Of a stretch of 40,206 nucleotides of DNA, positions 11,168 to 22,808 are shown one piece after another. This stretch comes from Flavobacteriales bacterium (lineage in GTDB: Bacteria; Bacteroidota; Bacteroidia; Flavobacteriales_D; CAJJDF01), in contig JALRIS010000020.1 in the NCBI GenBank assembly GCA_023255335.1, positions 1 to 40,206 on the forward strand. Reading direction: 5' to 3'. A model generated the notes under the pieces. The model ran no database searches. It had not been told where the DNA came from and saw nothing but the letters and a program-made list of their open reading frames with translations. Both the position numbers and the translations under genes were made by a program. Each line of letters opens with the position of its first letter. Position 1 is the stretch's first letter.

Positions 11168-11545
11168 ATGGCAAGAATTTCAGGAATAGATCTACCAAAG
11201 AACAAAAGAGGGGTAGTAGGATTAACTTACATCTTCGGAATAGGTAGAGGAAGAGCTAAGGAAATATTGAAGACTGCTGGTGTTGATGAAAACATCAAAG
11301 TTCAAGATTGGGATGATGATCAGTTAAGTAAAATCAGAACAGCAATTACAGAAACCTACAAAGTGGAAGGAGCTTTGCGTTCGGAGGTACAATTGAACAT
11401 TAAGAGATTGATGGATATTGGTTGTTACAGAGGAATAAGACACAGAAGTGGACTTCCTTTGAGAGGACAGAGAACCAAGAACAATTCAAGAACAAGAAAA
11501 GGAAGAAAGAAAACTGTTGCAAACAAAAAGAAAGCAACTAAATAA
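11168..11545 (+). CDS. rpsM: 30S ribosomal protein S13
   Basis: [34 protein letters not shown]...[25 protein letters not shown]. Confidence 0.99.
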   Translation: MARISGIDLPKNKRGVVGLTYIFGIGRGRAKEILKTAGVDENIKVQDWDDDQLSKIRTAITETYKVEGALRSEVQLNIKRLMDIGCYRGIRHRSGLPLRGQRTKNNSRTRKGRKKTVANKKKATK

Positions 11546-11558
11546 TAAGTAGTTTATT

Positions 11559-11945
11559 ATGGCAAAGACAAATGCAAAGAAAAAAAAGAAAGTTGTTGTA
11601 GAATCAACTGGACAGGCTCATATCCAAGCTTCGTTCAATAACATCATCATTTCTTTAACAAACAATAGTGGTCAAGTAATTTCTTGGTCATCTGCTGGAA
11701 AGATGGGATTTAGAGGATCTAAAAAGAATACTCCTTACGCTGCACAAATGGCAGCTGAAGATTGTTCAAAAGAGGCTTTTGAATATGGATTGAGAAAAGT
11801 AAAGGTTTTTGTAAAAGGTCCTGGTCAAGGAAGAGAATCAGCAATCAGAACAATTCACAATGCAGGAATTACCGTTACAGAAATCGTTGATGTAACTCCA
11901 ATTCCACACAATGGATGTCGTCCACCAAAAAGAAGAAGAGTTTAA
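11559..11945 (+). CDS. rpsK: 30S ribosomal protein S11
   Basis: [46 protein letters not shown]. Confidence 0.99.
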   Translation: MAKTNAKKKKKVVVESTGQAHIQASFNNIIISLTNNSGQVISWSSAGKMGFRGSKKNTPYAAQMAAEDCSKEAFEYGLRKVKVFVKGPGQGRESAIRTIHNAGITVTEIVDVTPIPHNGCRPPKRRRV

Positions 11946-11986
11946 TCATTAATAGAGTTATCTAACAAAAGATATAAAAGAGCATT

Positions 11987-12592
11987 ATGGCAAGATATAC
12001 AGGCCCAAAATCGAGAATTGCAAGAAGATTTAAAGAACCAATCTTTGGCCCAGACAAAAGTTTGGAGAAAAGAAATTATGGTCCAGGTCAGCATGGTCCG
12101 AACAAAAGAAGACCAAAGCAGTCTGAATACGGAATCCAATTGATGGAAAAGCAAAAAGCAAAATATACTTACGGTATTTTGGAAAAGCAATTCAGAAACT
12201 TATACAAAAAAGCGAAAGCTAGTAACGGAATTACAGGTGAAGTGTTGCTTCAGTTGTGTGAGCAAAGACTCGACAACGTAGTGTACAGATTGGGAATTTC
12301 TCCAACTAGAAGTGGAGCGAGACAATTTGTATCTCACCGTCATATTACAGTAAACGGAGAAGTGTTAAACATTCCTTCTTACCAAGTAAAAGAAGGAGAC
12401 GTGATTGGAGTAAGAGAGAAATCAAAATCGATTCCAGGAATCACTGCATCAATTGCTTCGAACAATAAATCTTTTGATTGGATGGAATGGAATCCAAGTG
12501 AGATGAGCGGTAAGTTTATCAAAGTTCCGGAAAGAGTTCAGATTCCTGAGAACATCAAAGAACAATTAATAGTCGAGTTATACTCTAAATAA
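11987..12592 (+). CDS. rpsD: 30S ribosomal protein S4
   Basis: [21 protein letters not shown]...[34 protein letters not shown]. Confidence 0.99.
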   Translation: MARYTGPKSRIARRFKEPIFGPDKSLEKRNYGPGQHGPNKRRPKQSEYGIQLMEKQKAKYTYGILEKQFRNLYKKAKASNGITGEVLLQLCEQRLDNVVYRLGISPTRSGARQFVSHRHITVNGEVLNIPSYQVKEGDVIGVREKSKSIPGITASIASNNKSFDWMEWNPSEMSGKFIKVPERVQIPENIKEQLIVELYSK

Positions 12593-12619
12593 TAACTAGA
12601 ACAAAAAAATAGTTAAAAA

Positions 12620-13609
12620 ATGGCAATATTAGATTTTCAAAAACCAGATAAGGTAATCATGCTTGACTCTGACGAATTCGTAGGAAAATTCGAATTCAGA
12701 CCGTTGGAGCCAGGTTATGGTATTACTGTTGGTAATGCATTAAGAAGAATTCTTTTGTCTTCATTAGAAGGTTTTGCGATTACTTCTCTTCACATTGAAG
12801 GTGTAGATCACGAATTTTCTTCTATCAAAGGAGTTGTTCAAGATGTAACTGAAATCATTCTTAACTTAAAGCAAGTTAGATTCAAGAGACAAATTGAAGG
12901 TACAGAGACTGAAACTGTAAAATTCAAAATTAGTAACCAAACTAAGTTTACAGCTGCGGATATAGGTAAAGCAACCTCGGCATTCCAAGTGATCAATACA
13001 GATATGGTAATCTGTGAATTGGATAAAGGTGTAACTCTTGAAGTGGAGCTAAACATTGGAAAAGGTAGAGGTTACAGACCTTCTGAAGAGAACAAAGATG
13101 AAAATTCTAAAATCGGAACTATCGCAATTGATTCTATTTTTACACCAATCAAAAATGTAAAATATACGGTGGAAGATTACCGTGTAGAACAAAGAACGGA
13201 TTACGAGCAACTCAACTTTGAAATAACCACTGATGGATCAATCGACCCAAAGTCGGCTTTGAAAGAGGCTGCGAAAATATTGATTCACCACTTTATGTTG
13301 TTTTCTGATGAAAGAATCACGCTAGACGTTGATGAGAAGAAGAGTGAGGAAGAGTTTGATGAGACTTCGTTACACATGAGACAGTTGTTGAAAAACAAAC
13401 TTGTAGACATGGAGTTGTCAGTGAGAGCACTTAATTGCTTGAAATCTGCAGACGTAGAAACACTAGGTGAGTTAGTATCTTACCACAAAAGTGACTTATT
13501 AAAATTCAGAAACTTCGGAAAGAAATCTCTTACTGAATTAGAAGAATTGATCGAGTCAAAAGGATTGGCATTCGGGATGGATGTTTCAAAATACAATCTA
13601 GAGAGCTAA
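12620..13609 (+). CDS. rpoA: DNA-directed RNA polymerase subunit alpha
   Basis: [28 protein letters not shown]...[23 protein letters not shown] alpha-CTD. Confidence 0.99.
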   Translation: MAILDFQKPDKVIMLDSDEFVGKFEFRPLEPGYGITVGNALRRILLSSLEGFAITSLHIEGVDHEFSSIKGVVQDVTEIILNLKQVRFKRQIEGTETETVKFKISNQTKFTAADIGKATSAFQVINTDMVICELDKGVTLEVELNIGKGRGYRPSEENKDENSKIGTIAIDSIFTPIKNVKYTVEDYRVEQRTDYEQLNFEITTDGSIDPKSALKEAAKILIHHFMLFSDERITLDVDEKKSEEEFDETSLHMRQLLKNKLVDMELSVRALNCLKSADVETLGELVSYHKSDLLKFRNFGKKSLTELEELIESKGLAFGMDVSKYNLES

Positions 13610-13639
13610 AATTTATATCACGAGAGATAATAGGAAGAA

Positions 13640-14185
13640 ATGAAACACGGAAAAAAGTTTAAAAGTTTAAGTAGAACTAAATCACACAGAAAAGCATTAA
13701 TGGGTAACCTTGCTTCTGAGTTGGTTAAGCACAAGAGAATTAAAACTACTTTAACTAAAGGAAAGGAGCTAAGAAAATACATCGAGCCAGTTTTGACTAA
13801 GTGTAAAGAAGATACTACTCACAACAGAAGATTAGTCTTTAAAGCGTTGTTGAACAATGAACAAGCGAAAGGATTAGTTACTGAATTGTTTAGAGAAGTT
13901 GCTCCAAAAATCATGGACAGACCAGGGGGATATACAAGAATTATTAAGTTGCCACCAAGACAAGGAGATAATGCACCTATGTGTTATATCGAGTTGGTAG
14001 ACTACAACGAGTTGTACTCCTCAGAAGGAACTACAGAAAAGAAAACTACAAGAAGAAGTAGAAGAGGAGGAGCTAAAAAAGCTGCTGAAACCACTGAGGC
14101 TGTAGCGGACAAAGCTGTGGAGGCTAAGCCAAAAGCAGAGCCAAAGGCTAAGGATACTAAACCAGCAGACTCTGAAGAAGAATAA
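13640..14185 (+). CDS. rplQ: 50S ribosomal protein L17 with Ala/Lys/Glu-rich C-terminal tail
   Basis: [51 protein letters not shown]; extended low-complexity C terminus. Confidence 0.98.
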   Translation: MKHGKKFKSLSRTKSHRKALMGNLASELVKHKRIKTTLTKGKELRKYIEPVLTKCKEDTTHNRRLVFKALLNNEQAKGLVTELFREVAPKIMDRPGGYTRIIKLPPRQGDNAPMCYIELVDYNELYSSEGTTEKKTTRRSRRGGAKKAAETTEAVADKAVEAKPKAEPKAKDTKPADSEEE

Positions 14186-14210
14186 ATGAATTGTTATTAA
14201 TTATTTATAA

Positions 14211-14248
14211 AAAGGATGTAATTTACGAATTGCATCCTTTTTTTTTAA
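14211..14248 (+). terminator. Rho-independent terminator after rplQ
   Basis: AAAGGATGTAATT-tacg-AATTGCATCCTTT stem (one T/G wobble) followed by a T run. Confidence 0.88.
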
Positions 14249-14258
14249 CTTATTTTTG
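14230..14258 (+). promoter_or_regulatory. Candidate Bacteroidota sigma-A promoter for carA (TTG-N18-TATTTTTG)
   Basis: TTG at 14230-14232 and TATTTTTG (TAnnTTTG) at 14251-14258, about 30 nt before the carA ATG. Confidence 0.45.
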
Positions 14259-14290
14259 CATAAATCAATCAATTTTAAACCGATTTAAAC

Positions 14291-16713
<2,423 letters not shown>

Positions 16714-16736
16714 GTTACAGGTAGTTAATTTTATCT

Positions 16737-16770
16737 AAATCCTTGTTAAGCAATTAACAAGGATTTTTTT
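16737..16770 (+). terminator. Rho-independent terminator after eno
   Basis: AAATCCTTGTTAA-gcaa-TTAACAAGGATTT perfect 13-bp stem plus T run. Confidence 0.92.
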
Positions 16771-16812
16771 TACTCTTTTATTTTTATTGATCGAGATAAT
16801 AATGTCAGTTTT

Positions 16813-16820
16813 TAACTTTG
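16813..16820 (+). promoter_or_regulatory. Candidate -7 box TAACTTTG (TAnnTTTG) upstream of the beta-barrel gene
   Basis: Consensus match; possible -33 TTG about 23 nt upstream (attgatcg). Confidence 0.35.
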
Positions 16821-16944
16821 TAATTATCTTTCAATAAATAAATTACATCCATTTTAAGTGTTATTTTTTGTCAAGTTTGTCTTATATTTCATTAGTAAAA
16901 ATACTGTTGAATGGTCATCTTTGATAAATCAAATTCCAAATACC

Positions 16945-17580
16945 ATGAATAATTACCTCAAACTAGTTTCTAAATTTTGTGTCTTTCTTTTGTTTCTTGT
17001 TGGATGCGAGAACCTACATTCGCAATCAAGGTTTGATCACAATCACTCTGTAAGTATCGGAACAGGGCTTTTTTCTTTGGCGGGTGCTACTTATTACTCT
17101 AATTTAAGTCAAAACGAGAATTTTGAGGTTCTGATAAATGGTGGATTTCATCTTAAATACTAATATCGGTTGAGCGAGAAATTCTCGATGGGAATAACTT
17201 ACGGTTATGTGGAAGTTCAGGGAAGTTGGACAGGAACAGAAGCGAACTATATTTATCAATGGGGTTCTGTGGCAGATTTAAATTCTGGTAGTTTTTCGGT
17301 TTACTCCACTTCCATTGTAGGTCGATTTAATTGGAGTTTGATGAAAAAGGAGAAAGTAGAGGTTTATGTAGGAGCTGGTGCAGGATACATAATTGAAAAT
17401 ATTTCTGAGAACATTGTAGACGAAGAATTGTATGGAGTAGAGAAAAGTCAATTAGGACAACCTATTTCTGTAGAAGGTAGTTTTGGTATCAGATATTACG
17501 TAATCCCTTCACTTGGATTTTATACTGAAGTGGGAATTGCTAAATCTTTATTTCAAGTGGGTTTAGTTTTTGGGTTTTAA
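16945..17580 (+). pseudogene. Outer-membrane beta-barrel protein interrupted by in-frame TAA at 17161-17163
   Basis: ORFs 16858-17163 and 17170-17580 are in the same frame and read as one barrel: MNNYLKLVSKFCVFLLFLVGC...GGFHLKY*YRLSEKFSMGITYGYVEVQG...GLVFGF with terminal Phe. Confidence 0.75.
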
Positions 17581-17620
17581 CATCCCGATTTTCTTTCCAA
17601 AAAATACTATCTTTAGAGCT

Positions 17621-18133
17621 ATGAAAAAAAATAACCTTTTCATTCTGCTCTCAGTGTGTGTGTTGACTCTGTTTTATAGTTTTGAGGCATTGCACGAGTA
17701 CTATATTTCAATTACCAATATAGAGTACAACCCAATCTCCGAAACCATTGAGATTTCTCAACAATACATCGCGCATGATGTGGAGAAGGCTATTTTTACG
17801 AAACACAATGTACATCTTCATTTGGCGGAGCCGAATGAACATCCCAAAGCCGATAGTATTCTTGAAGTTTATTTTCGCGATAATTTTGAATTGTCTGTAG
17901 ACTCTGCAATTCATTTGAATTGGGTGGGTAGAGAAGTGAAGTTGGATGAGTCACTACTCATTTATTTTCAATCTAATAAGATGAAGAGCCCTGAGAGAAT
18001 AACAGTTAAAAACACCAGCCTTACAGAGGTTTTTCCGGCTCAATCGAATATTACACACGTAAAAATTGGGAGCCAACAGCATACCAAATCAATCAATAAA
18101 ATAACTAACACGCATACTTTTATTTCAGAATAA
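17621..18133 (+). CDS. DUF6702-like conserved protein (putative secreted or membrane-anchored)
   Basis: MKKNNLFILLSVCVLTLFYSFEALHEYYISITNIEYNPISETIEISQQYIAHDVEKAI; ATG at 17621; 2-nt gap to the M1 peptidase. Confidence 0.7.
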   Translation: MKKNNLFILLSVCVLTLFYSFEALHEYYISITNIEYNPISETIEISQQYIAHDVEKAIFTKHNVHLHLAEPNEHPKADSILEVYFRDNFELSVDSAIHLNWVGREVKLDESLLIYFQSNKMKSPERITVKNTSLTEVFPAQSNITHVKIGSQQHTKSINKITNTHTFISE

Positions 18134-18135
18134 AC

Positions 18136-20460
18136 ATGAAGAAAATAATCTTACTGGCTCTAGCGGGTCTTATTTCGGTTTCTGTCGATGCACAGGAATA
18201 TAACAAAAACAAGTTTAGACAATTGAAACAAGAATTGCCTACACCTAATGTATATAGAACTGCCGCAGGTGCTCCAGGACATGAGTATTATCAGCAGAAA
18301 GCAGATTATTCTCTAGACATTACCTTGGATGATGAAAATCAAAAATTGTTTGGTGAAGGTTCGGTAACCTATTACAATAATTCACCAGATAAGTTGGAGT
18401 ATTTGTGGGTTCAGCTGGATCAAAATGTAAGGGCATTGGATTCGGACTCAAAGAAAATTGCAACAAGCTCTATTTCGGAAGGGACCGGAATGTGGGTTAT
18501 GAATTCTTTGTTGAGCGATTTTGATGGAGGTTTTAAAATTGAGTACTTAACAAAAATGGACGGGAAAGATCAATCTTACACCATCAACAAAACCATGCTT
18601 CGTATCAATTTAGAAACTCCACTGGCTCCAGGGAAATCTTTTAGTTTCAAAATGAAATGGCATTATAACATTAATGACAGAGATAAGGTTGGAGGAAGAT
18701 CGGGAATGGAGTATTTTCCTGAGGAAGATAACTATATATACACCATCGCACAGTTTTACCCAAGAATGTGTGTGTACAATGATGTAGAAGGCTGGCAAAA
18801 CAAACAATTCCTTGGAAGAGGGGAATTTGCTCTAGTATTTGGAGATTACAAAGTAAATATTACCACCCCAAGTGATCACGTGGTGGGCGCTACAGGAGAG
18901 TTGACAAATATTAGGGATGTCATAACAGGAGCTCAATATAATAGATTTAAACAAGCAAAAAAGTCGTATGATTCTCCAGTGATTGTTGTTACACAAAAGG
19001 AAGCGGAAGAAGCTGAAAAAAATAAAGCCACAGGAACAAAAACATGGAAATTTCATGCAAAAAATGTGAGAGACTTTGCTTTTGCAAGCTCCAGAAAATT
19101 TATTTGGGATGTAATGGCAGTAAAGCAAGAAGGAGCACCGGACGTTTTGGCAATGAGTTTTTATCCTAAAGAAGGAAACCCCTTGTGGGAACAATATTCA
19201 ACCAAAGCGGTTGCTCAAACTTTAAGAACTTACTCTAAATTCACTATTCCTTACCCATATTCCAAAGCAATTTCGGTTCATTCCAAAAGTATTGGAATGG
19301 AATATCCAATGATTTGTTTCAATTTTGGACGTCCGGAGAAAGACGGAACCTACTCAGATAGAACTAAGTACGGAATGATTGGTGTTATTATTCATGAAGT
19401 AGGTCACAACTATTTTCCCATGATTATTAATTCTGATGAGCGCCAGTGGACTTGGATGGATGAGGGACTTAATACATTTCTCCAGTATTTAACCGAGCAA
19501 GAGTTTGAACGTGGATTTCCTTCAAGACGAGGTCCTGCCTACAAGATTACAGACTATATGAAAGGAGAGAAATCGAGAATTTCTCCCATTATGACAAACT
19601 CAGAATCTATTTTTCAGTTTGGAAATAATGCCTACGGCAAGCCAGCCACAGCCCTTAATATATTAAGAGAAACTGTAATGGGACGAGAATTGTTTGACTA
19701 TGCGTTTAAGACCTACGCGGAAAGGTGGGCTTTCAAACACCCAACGCCTGCTGACTTTTTTAGAACTATGGAAGATGCCTCAGGGGTAGATTTAGATTGG
19801 TTTTGGAGAGGTTGGTTTTATACCACGGATCACGTAGATATATCAATGGACGAGGTTAAGTGGTTGAAAATTGATACGAAGAATCCAGAAATTGAAAAAG
19901 CTATAGTAAAGAAGAATAAGGAAGCAGAGGAAGATAGTTTTATTGGAAACATAAGAAATAAAACTGCTATAGAAACTACTTACAACGAAAGAGATAAAAG
20001 CCTGAATGATTTTTACACCTCTTACGATGAGTTTGAAGTAACTGACTCTGATAAAGAAAACTATCAGAAATACTTGTCGAACTTAACTGAGAAGGAAAAG
20101 GAATTGATAGAAGGGGAATATAATTTTTATGAAATTACGTTTACCAATGTAGGTGGGCTAGTAATGCCTATTATTCTTGAGTTTCAATATAAAGATGGAA
20201 CGAAAGAAAAAATTCATATTCCTGCCGAAATTTGGAAAATGACTTCTGAAGGTGGTGAAAATCAATCCGTCACTAAGGTGTTTGTGAAGAAAAAAGAGGT
20301 GGCGAACATTGTATTGGATCCAAACCTAGAAACAGCTGATTGCGATAGAGGAAATAACTATTGGCCTCACCAGGCAGTTCCGTCAAAATTTAAGCTGTAC
20401 ACACAAGGAAAGGCTAAGAAACCTTCTCCGCCCAATGCGATGCAAAAAGCAAAGAAATAA
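18136..20460 (+). CDS. M1 family metallopeptidase (secreted, 774 aa)
   Basis: Signal peptide; HEVGH-X18-E (HEVGHNYFPMIINSDERQWTWMDEG) and GMEYP motif. Confidence 0.92.
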   Translation: MKKIILLALAGLISVSVDAQEYNKNKFRQLKQELPTPNVYRTAAGAPGHEYYQQKADYSLDITLDDENQKLFGEGSVTYYNNSPDKLEYLWVQLDQNVRALDSDSKKIATSSISEGTGMWVMNSLLSDFDGGFKIEYLTKMDGKDQSYTINKTMLRINLETPLAPGKSFSFKMKWHYNINDRDKVGGRSGMEYFPEEDNYIYTIAQFYPRMCVYNDVEGWQNKQFLGRGEFALVFGDYKVNITTPSDHVVGATGELTNIRDVITGAQYNRFKQAKKSYDSPVIVVTQKEAEEAEKNKATGTKTWKFHAKNVRDFAFASSRKFIWDVMAVKQEGAPDVLAMSFYPKEGNPLWEQYSTKAVAQTLRTYSKFTIPYPYSKAISVHSKSIGMEYPMICFNFGRPEKDGTYSDRTKYGMIGVIIHEVGHNYFPMIINSDERQWTWMDEGLNTFLQYLTEQEFERGFPSRRGPAYKITDYMKGEKSRISPIMTNSESIFQFGNNAYGKPATALNILRETVMGRELFDYAFKTYAERWAFKHPTPADFFRTMEDASGVDLDWFWRGWFYTTDHVDISMDEVKWLKIDTKNPEIEKAIVKKNKEAEEDSFIGNIRNKTAIETTYNERDKSLNDFYTSYDEFEVTDSDKENYQKYLSNLTEKEKELIEGEYNFYEITFTNVGGLVMPIILEFQYKDGTKEKIHIPAEIWKMTSEGGENQSVTKVFVKKKEVANIVLDPNLETADCDRGNNYWPHQAVPSKFKLYTQGKAKKPSPPNAMQKAKK

Positions 20461-20466
20461 TGACAG

Positions 20467-20499
20467 AAGACCGGTTGACTTTCAATCGGTCTTTTTTTT
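20467..20499 (+). terminator. Rho-independent terminator after the M1 peptidase
   Basis: AAGACCGGTTGA-ctt-TCAATCGGTCTT plus T run. Confidence 0.88.
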
Positions 20500-20500
20500 A

Positions 20501-21040
20501 TCATTTTAGATGACTCAAAAATTCGAACACTTCCTGGACATTTTGTGAAGAGGGAAGGGTGATAAAATGAAGTTTTACTCCTTTCTTGTTTAATCGTAAT
20601 GAGTGGAATCCAGGCATGTCCATTAGACCCAATAGCTTTAACTGTAGGAGAAAACTCTCCTTATTGTAGGTAAGATAAAACTGTTTGAATACTTGAGAGT
20701 TTCGTAGTTTTTTTCTCACTACATTCAGTATTCCAGATTTGTGAATCGAGAGGTGAATTCTTTCTTCCAATGTAGGATTCTTGAAAAGAATTGAGAGTCG
20801 TTATACAAATACTCCATCGTGGTAGCTGGCATCACCGGTAGTAGCCAAACTTCTTTTTCACGAAATACGGATGGTATGACAAGAAGAGGAAAGAGTATAC
20901 TGAACAAGGTAAGGGCGGTAGCTCCCATCGCGAGAATAGTTGTTTATCTCAGAAAATTTCTCCCAATCTTTGGCAATGTTTTGCATTATTTTGAACCAAG
21001 AAGAGTCACTGGTCAGTGTACTTTCGTTTGTGATTGCCAT
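20501..21040 (-). pseudogene. Frameshifted small membrane protein gene (two frameshifts)
   Basis: Three consecutive minus-strand frames (20858-21040, 20725-20928, 20501-20770) join into one plausible protein: MAITNESTLTSDSSWFKIMQNIAKDWEKFSEINNYSR / MGATALTLFSILFPLLVIPSVFREKEVWLLPVM..EYLYNDSQFFSRI / TLEERIHLSIHKSGILNVVRKKLRNSQVFKQFYL...FLSHLK. Confidence 0.7.
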
Positions 21041-21052
21041 AGTGAAAGATAT

Positions 21053-21088
21053 AAAAAAACCTCATAAGTCTTTGGGCTTATAAGGTTT
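21053..21088 (-). terminator. Rho-independent terminator for the POT transporter (minus strand)
   Basis: Minus strand AAACCTTATAAGCC-caaa-GACTTATGAGGTTTTTTT. Confidence 0.8.
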
Positions 21089-21113
21089 TAATTATTTGGT
21101 ATTTAACCTACGA

Positions 21114-22685
21114 TTATTCAACTCCGTGCATAAGTTTCTTTAGAGGGAAACTTAAAAGGAATAAAACCAATCCGGCTACAATTGGAATAATAACAAGAAT
21201 TTGGAAGAAATCTGCCATTGATGATTCATTGGCAATTTTTTCCATATATCCGGAGAATGATCCCGCGATTTTGTTTCCCATCGCAGAGGCAAAAAACCAT
21301 ATTCCGAACATAATTCCTACTAATCTTTTGGGAGAAAGCTTACTCACATAAGACAATCCTACTGGCGATAGAGATAATTCTCCCATTGTATGTAACAGAT
21401 AAGCAAGCACCAAGAAAATCATACTTACTTTTTCAATGTCTGACATATCTCCACCAACAAAACCTGCTGCTCCATACACCAACGGTATAAATCCTAATCC
21501 TAACAGAATCAAACCAATTGCAAATTTTTGAGGGCCATTTGGATTTATTTTGGTTTTAGCTAGTTGTGCCCATATAAAAGAGAAGAGTGGAGCTAGCGTA
21601 AAAATAAAAAGAGCATTTAAGCTTTGGAACCACGTAGCTGGAACCTCTAAGTTTTCTGCTTTAAATTGGTCGTATATCATGTATACCATAATTCCACCTA
21701 ACAGAACAACACTTAGTCCCATAAATCCCATTGCTCCTGCATATTTTTTTCCAAGAACTTTGGTAACTCCAAGAAATAAGTACAACAGGATAACCAGTGG
21801 CAACAAAGAAATAATCGAGCTTAACACTTTAAACCACATTCCGTCACCCTCCAAACTTCTGTCGGTATATTCGCTCGCAAAAATATTCAAACTACTTCCT
21901 GCTTGCTCGAAAGCTGCCCAGAAAAAAATAGAGAAGAAAGCCAAAACACCTACCACAACAAGTCGCTCCTGTTCCATTTTTGAAAGTGGAGCATTTTTCA
22001 CATCTTCAACAGAATCTAGCAAGTCTTGGTTTTCGGGTAAATTTCCATTTTTTGGAGGTAATCCGATATTTCCAAACATTTTTTGAGCTAGTTGAAACTG
22101 AATCATCCCAATCACCATAAATACACCGGCAAGCCCAAATCCGTAATGCCATCCCATATTTTCGGCTAAGTAACCACATAATATAGAACCTAAGAACGCA
22201 CCCACATTAATTCCTTGGTAGAAAATAGTATATCCCGAATCCTTTTTCGGAGATCCATCTTCATACAACTGTCCTACGATAGAAGAGATATTGGGTTTAA
22301 AGAAACCATTTCCAACGATAAGTAAGGCCAGTCCTAGATAAAAAGCAGGCATAGGATCAAAAGCCAAAGCAAAGTGACCCAAAGACATTAACACAGCTCC
22401 CATGGTAATTGCTTTTCTGTAACCCAGCAACTTATCTGCAATGATTCCTCCCAATATAGGGGTGATGTAAACAAGCATGGTGTACCAACCATATAGACCT
22501 CCGGCATCTTCTGATGACCAACCTAATCCAGGATTGTCGCTCGTGATTTCCTCTACCAAATAGAGAACCAACAAAGCTCTCATTCCGTAATAACTAAATC
22601 TTTCCCACATCTCGGTGAAAAATAGTACGAACAATCCTACTGGATGTCCAAATACTTTTTTGTCAATTGCATCATTGCTTTCCAT
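21114..22685 (-). CDS. POT/PTR-family proton-coupled oligopeptide MFS transporter
   Basis: HPVGLFVLFFTEMWERFSYYGMRALLVLYL (ExxERFxYYG motif), about 12-14 TM helices. Confidence 0.95.
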   Translation of the reverse strand: MESNDAIDKKVFGHPVGLFVLFFTEMWERFSYYGMRALLVLYLVEEITSDNPGLGWSSEDAGGLYGWYTMLVYITPILGGIIADKLLGYRKAITMGAVLMSLGHFALAFDPMPAFYLGLALLIVGNGFFKPNISSIVGQLYEDGSPKKDSGYTIFYQGINVGAFLGSILCGYLAENMGWHYGFGLAGVFMVIGMIQFQLAQKMFGNIGLPPKNGNLPENQDLLDSVEDVKNAPLSKMEQERLVVVGVLAFFSIFFWAAFEQAGSSLNIFASEYTDRSLEGDGMWFKVLSSIISLLPLVILLYLFLGVTKVLGKKYAGAMGFMGLSVVLLGGIMVYMIYDQFKAENLEVPATWFQSLNALFIFTLAPLFSFIWAQLAKTKINPNGPQKFAIGLILLGLGFIPLVYGAAGFVGGDMSDIEKVSMIFLVLAYLLHTMGELSLSPVGLSYVSKLSPKRLVGIMFGIWFFASAMGNKIAGSFSGYMEKIANESSMADFFQILVIIPIVAGLVLFLLSFPLKKLMHGVE

Positions 22686-22808
22686 ATAATCTTATGTAAA
22701 TTTTGGTTAAGTCCCTAAATTAAGACAAATTTTTAATTTCGGAAGATGAATACTGAAATAAATAAAGTTTCTATTCCATAAACATAAATAATCTTGTATT
22801 TTTAAAAT

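Noticed and set aside
18832-19194. 120-aa minus-strand ORF inside the M1 peptidase
   Set aside because: Cys/Phe/Ser-rich shadow ORF, antisense to coding sequence.
20819-21067. 82-aa plus-strand ORF over the frameshifted gene
   Set aside because: The minus-strand three-frame reconstruction explains the region better.
21550-22086. 178-aa plus-strand ORF inside the POT transporter gene
   Set aside because: Long but antisense to a clear transporter; composition (PTTTSRSCSIF...) is typical of an antisense shadow.
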